From positions 1 through 8,281 of the forward strand of contig JAUXHF010000077.1 in the NCBI GenBank assembly GCA_030621685.1: 8,281 nt of DNA. Reading direction: 5' to 3'. The notes beneath the pieces are model-generated. The model worked only from the letters and a program-made list of their open reading frames with translations, was not told the origin of the DNA and did not search any database. Each line of letters opens with the position of its first letter. The stretch's first letter is position 1. Source of the DNA: Spirochaetota bacterium (GTDB lineage Bacteria > Spirochaetota > UBA12135 > COTS27). This document shows, in pieces, positions 5,463 through 8,281 of this stretch. A program made the position numbers and the translations under genes.

Positions 5463-6275
5463 TTGAGCAACAAGCTTTCATTAGACTTGATGAGCAGCAA
5501 GCCTTCATTAGACTTGATGAGCAGCAAGCTTTCGGAAAACCAAGCGCTTAGAACAAGAGAGCTGCTGAAGCTGCAATTTTCAGAAGCACTCTTATATGGG
5601 GTAAGCTCTAAGGAATTTTCCTTAGGAAGGTCCGATGAGCAAGTGTTGGGCGAAATGCTGCAAGGAGGCTTGCGGCTTTTCCAATTCCGAGCTAAACATG
5701 AAAATGTGCTTAGTTTTGAAAGAAAAGCAAAACGATTAGCGAAAATGGCATCCCGAGCTTCTTGTTTGTTTATAATTAACGATAGAATTGATATTGCCTT
5801 AGAAGTGGCCGATGGCGTTCATCTTGGGCTGGCAGACACGGCTCTAGGCGAGGCCATTAGCCTAAGGGAGAAAGCAGGAAGAACAGAAGATTTTCTTATT
5901 GGTCGCTCAACGCATTCTTTTGTAGAGGCCGATGAGGCGATACTTGCCGGAGCTGATTATTTTAACCTAGGGCCTATTTTCCCTACGAAAACAAAAATTT
6001 GTAAGCAAACTTCAGAGTTAGGACTTAAGACACTTAAAGAAATACTTATTGAACTTCATGCTAAACATAGCAGCCTTCCGCCATTCTCGGTTATGGGAGG
6101 TATTAAGGAAGAACATTTTGAGGCGCTTTTCTGCTCTGGCGCAAAAACCATGGCCATGATTAGTGAAATTACTGGGCAGAAGAACATAGCAGAAAAAGTT
6201 GCTTCCATGCTCTATTCACTGCATAACTTAAAGGAAAAGTTTGCTCAATTCGATGAAGAAATAGGTAGCAAATAA
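5463..6275 (+). CDS. thiE: Thiamine-phosphate synthase
   Basis: ThiE condenses hydroxymethylpyrimidine diphosphate with thiazole phosphate to form thiamine monophosphate. It is a TIM barrel beginning near LYGVSS (44-49). Family motifs in order are FQFRAK (73-78), LFIINDRIDIALEVADGVHLG (in 102-122), IGRSTHS (146-152), ADYFNLGPIFPTKTK (164-178) and SVMGGI (209-214). The product is 270 residues against the usual 205-220. The extra length is mostly about 43 N-terminal residues, including a 9-residue tandem duplication. The TTG start is chosen because TAGG at the thiS stop codon lies 8 bases upstream, whereas the in-frame ATGs at 5490 and 5517 lie inside the repeat and have no ribosome site. If one of those is used, the protein is 261 or 252 residues. 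The 9-bp gap to thiS suggests translational coupling. The position after HLG reads LAD where many homologues have QED or QxD; the Asp is kept. Confidence 0.93.
   Translation: MSNKLSLDLMSSKPSLDLMSSKLSENQALRTRELLKLQFSEALLYGVSSKEFSLGRSDEQVLGEMLQGGLRLFQFRAKHENVLSFERKAKRLAKMASRASCLFIINDRIDIALEVADGVHLGLADTALGEAISLREKAGRTEDFLIGRSTHSFVEADEAILAGADYFNLGPIFPTKTKICKQTSELGLKTLKEILIELHAKHSSLPPFSVMGGIKEEHFEALFCSGAKTMAMISEITGQKNIAEKVASMLYSLHNLKEKFAQFDEEIGSK
5466..5533 (+). repeat. 27-bp tandem duplication at the start of thiE
   Basis: The units at 5466-5492 and 5493-5519 differ at two positions, and a third partial copy runs from 5520 to 5533. They encode SNKLSLDLM, SSKPSLDLM and the start SSKLS. Each full unit ends in ATG, so the duplication also copies a potential start codon. 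The repeat lies outside the enzyme barrel. Confidence 0.9.
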
Positions 6276-6520
6276 TGCTTACAGCTAGAAAATTCTGATA
6301 CCGTGATGCCTTGATATGATGAACAAGCTATTTTTCTACTTAAAATAACTGGGTTGGTGTTTTTTGAATTTTCGAGAATTTGTTATTTGCTTTTAACCTG
6401 CTCGCTAAACAAAGATATAAAAATGAACTAAAAAGTGAATTTATGCATTGTTTTTTTTAAACGTGTGTACTTATAATCGCGTAAAGATACTTATAAATAA
6501 TTAAAAAGATGGGCAGATAA
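6276..6520 (+). promoter_or_regulatory. thiE-thiC spacer with a likely thiC promoter
   Basis: A perfect -10 consensus TATAAT lies at 6472-6477. Eighteen bases upstream is TTGTTT (6448-6453), which matches only the TTG of a -35. Initiation near 6484 would give a leader of about 37 nt, too short for a TPP riboswitch. The THI-box signature is also not seen anywhere in the spacer. A three-codon frame ATG-GGC-AGA-TAA (6509-6520) abuts the thiC ATG in the same frame; it may be chance. I find no strong terminator after thiE, so read-through from thiS-thiE into thiC is possible. Confidence 0.5.
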
Positions 6521-8281
6521 ATGGTTAGAATAACAAAAACTCGTTTAGAAAAAGAAGCAAAACAATTACAAAAATTTTCTATACACTACAATGCTTTTCC
6601 AAATTCGGAGAAGCGCTATTTGCGAGGAGAGACTAAGGCGGATATGCATGTTCCTGTGCGAGAAGTTCGGCTGTCCCCCACGCTTAACGATGAAGGTAAA
6701 TTGATAGAAAACAAAGCCTTGCAACTCTATGATACCTCCGGGGTTTATACAGAAGATGAAGCTGTTGATATTAGGCTTGGGTTGCCAGAAAAGCAGCGTT
6801 TAGCATGGATTAACCAGCGTGCTGCTGTAGAAACAGTATCAAAAGCAACAGAATTCTCGACTTCAGAAAATCCTGATGGAACATTTTTTGATAAGCACTC
6901 GCTGCAGTTTCCTAAGCGACCGAGTATTTTAAGGGCAAAAAAAGATGCTAAACTCACGTTGCTGCAGTATGCTCAAGCTGGCGAAATAACAGCAGAAATG
7001 GAATATGTGGCTATTCGCGAAAAAGTATCGGCCGAGTTTGTGCGTAGCGAGATAGCCGCCGGTAGAGCCATTATTCCAGCCAATATCAATCATCGTGAGC
7101 TTGAGCCTATGATCATCGGGCGTAATTTTCTTGTGAAGGTGAATGCCAACATTGGAAATTCGGCTGTTCGGGCCTCCATCCGTGATGAGGTAGAAAAACT
7201 TGCTTGGGCCTGCCGTTGGGGAGCCGATACCGTGATGGACCTTTCTACGGGAACAAACCTTATGGAGACCCGTGAGTGGATTCTGCGTAACTCACCCGTG
7301 CCTATCGGAACGGTTCCCATTTATGAGGCCTTAGAGCGGGTAGATCATAAACCAGAAAATCTTACTTTTGAAATATATAAGCAAGTGCTTATTGATCAAG
7401 CAGAGCAAGGGGTAGATTATTTCACCATCCATGCCGGCGTGTTATTATCGTACATACCGCTTACGGCGGAAAGGCTTACGGGGATAGTCTCTAGAGGCGG
7501 TGCTATCATGGCAAAGTGGTGTTTATCGCATCATAAAGAGAATTTTCTGTATACGCATTTCCGGGAAATTTGCGAGGTTATGCTGCGATACGATGTTAGT
7601 TTTTCATTAGGCGATGGCCTGCGCCCAGGAAGTATTTACGATGCCAATGACAAAGCACAGTTTGCTGAACTTAAAACCTTAGGCGAACTTACCAAGATAG
7701 CAAGGAACATGGGCGTGCAGGTCATGATAGAGGGGCCAGGACATGTGCCTATGCATCTTATTAAAGAAAACGTAGAACGTGAAGTAAGAGAATGCATGGA
7801 GGCTCCGTTTTATACGCTAGGGCCCTTAACTACCGATATAGCCCCCGGCTACGATCATATCACCTCGGCTATAGGCGCGGCGCAAATTGGCTGGTATGGC
7901 ACGGCTATGCTTTGCTATGTTACCCCCAAAGAACATCTTGGAATTCCCAATAAAGATGATGTCAAAGAAGGGCTTATCGCCTATAAAATAGCCGCCCATG
8001 CCGCCGATTTAGCCAAGAACCATCCTGGCGCGAAAGAACATGACTATGCAATTTCAAAGGCTCGCTTCGAATTTCGCTGGGAAGACCAGTTTAACTTATC
8101 TATAGACCCAGAGCATGCTAGGAGCATGCATGATGAAACGCTGCCTGCCGAATCGGCGAAGCTGGCACATTTTTGTTCCATGTGTGGCCCCAAGTTCTGC
8201 TCCATGAAAATTACCGATGATATTCGAAAATTTGCTAAACAAGAAAAAATTTCTAACTCTTGGGCGCTAGAAAAAAAACTT
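6521..8281 (+). CDS. thiC: Phosphomethylpyrimidine synthase, 3' end beyond the window
   Basis: ThiC is a radical-SAM enzyme that rearranges aminoimidazole ribotide into hydroxymethylpyrimidine phosphate. The frame is open for 587 codons to the last base, with no stop, so the gene is cut by the window, probably close to its end. Conserved parts are visible in order. The bacterial N-terminal domain has PNSEKRYLRG, HVPVREVRLSPT and LYDTSGVYTE. Then come VMDLSTG (D240 to G244), TIHAGV (302-307), GDGLRPGS (364-371), EGPGHVP (404-410, with H408) and PLTTDIAPGYDHI. Near the end is the ThiC-type iron-sulfur motif CSMCGPKFC, with C552, C555 and C560. The ATG gives a normal N-terminus, although the ribosome site is weak (GATGGG about 7 bases upstream). 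Base composition looks less AT-rich than thiS or the transferase gene, as often seen for this highly conserved enzyme. No disrupted motif is seen. Confidence 0.97.
   Translation, partial: MVRITKTRLEKEAKQLQKFSIHYNAFPNSEKRYLRGETKADMHVPVREVRLSPTLNDEGKLIENKALQLYDTSGVYTEDEAVDIRLGLPEKQRLAWINQRAAVETVSKATEFSTSENPDGTFFDKHSLQFPKRPSILRAKKDAKLTLLQYAQAGEITAEMEYVAIREKVSAEFVRSEIAAGRAIIPANINHRELEPMIIGRNFLVKVNANIGNSAVRASIRDEVEKLAWACRWGADTVMDLSTGTNLMETREWILRNSPVPIGTVPIYEALERVDHKPENLTFEIYKQVLIDQAEQGVDYFTIHAGVLLSYIPLTAERLTGIVSRGGAIMAKWCLSHHKENFLYTHFREICEVMLRYDVSFSLGDGLRPGSIYDANDKAQFAELKTLGELTKIARNMGVQVMIEGPGHVPMHLIKENVEREVRECMEAPFYTLGPLTTDIAPGYDHITSAIGAAQIGWYGTAMLCYVTPKEHLGIPNKDDVKEGLIAYKIAAHAADLAKNHPGAKEHDYAISKARFEFRWEDQFNLSIDPEHARSMHDETLPAESAKLAHFCSMCGPKFCSMKITDDIRKFAKQEKISNSWALEKKL

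Noticed and set aside
6285..6345. TPP riboswitch suggested by CTGATACCG and TGATGAACAAGC
   Set aside because: The core elements CTGAGA and the conserved CCTGAT segment with its paired flanks are missing, and the order of elements does not fit.
6745..7320. Two minus-strand frames of 70 and 76 codons
   Set aside because: Both are antisense to strongly conserved thiC coding sequence.

Overview
The window is a bacterial chromosomal segment of moderately AT-rich DNA carrying housekeeping and cofactor genes. No phage, IS, CRISPR, rRNA or tRNA feature was seen. The taxon cannot be fixed from sequence alone. The order cysS followed by a TrmH-family rRNA methyltransferase is an ancient and widespread bacterial neighbourhood, so it says little about lineage. 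Shine-Dalgarno sequences are weak or absent before most starts, and TTG is the best start for thiE.

The left half (about 170-4863) is read on the minus strand in the order: Sfp-type 4'-phosphopantetheinyl transferase, cysS, then a TrmH/RlmB-type 2'-O-methyltransferase. The right half (5184 to the window end) is read on the plus strand: thiS and thiE nine bases apart, then thiC after a 245-bp spacer with its own likely promoter. thiC is still open at the last base. An AT-rich 320-bp divergent spacer (4864-5183) separates the halves and holds a doubtful small ORF and a 7-bp tandem repeat.

The thiamine genes cover three parts of one pathway. ThiC makes the hydroxymethylpyrimidine half, ThiS carries sulfur for the thiazole half, and ThiE joins the halves to thiamine phosphate. 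thiG, thiF, thiH/thiO and thiD are not in the window, and no TPP riboswitch is visible before thiS or thiC.

The most unusual property is the density of short tandem duplications. They are in-frame inside three unrelated enzymes: eleven pentapeptides plus an octapeptide pair in the methyltransferase, three perfect 30-bp units in cysS, and two 27-bp units at the start of thiE. There is also a 7-bp array upstream of the transferase gene and a displaced, frameshifted 73-bp copy of the methyltransferase 3' end at the window edge. A second notable item is a run of three hairpins packed into the 87-bp cysS-methyltransferase gap, two of them with the same 6-nt loop. I see no convincing new multi-gene system; the novelty lies in repeat-driven protein remodelling and possible RNA structure.
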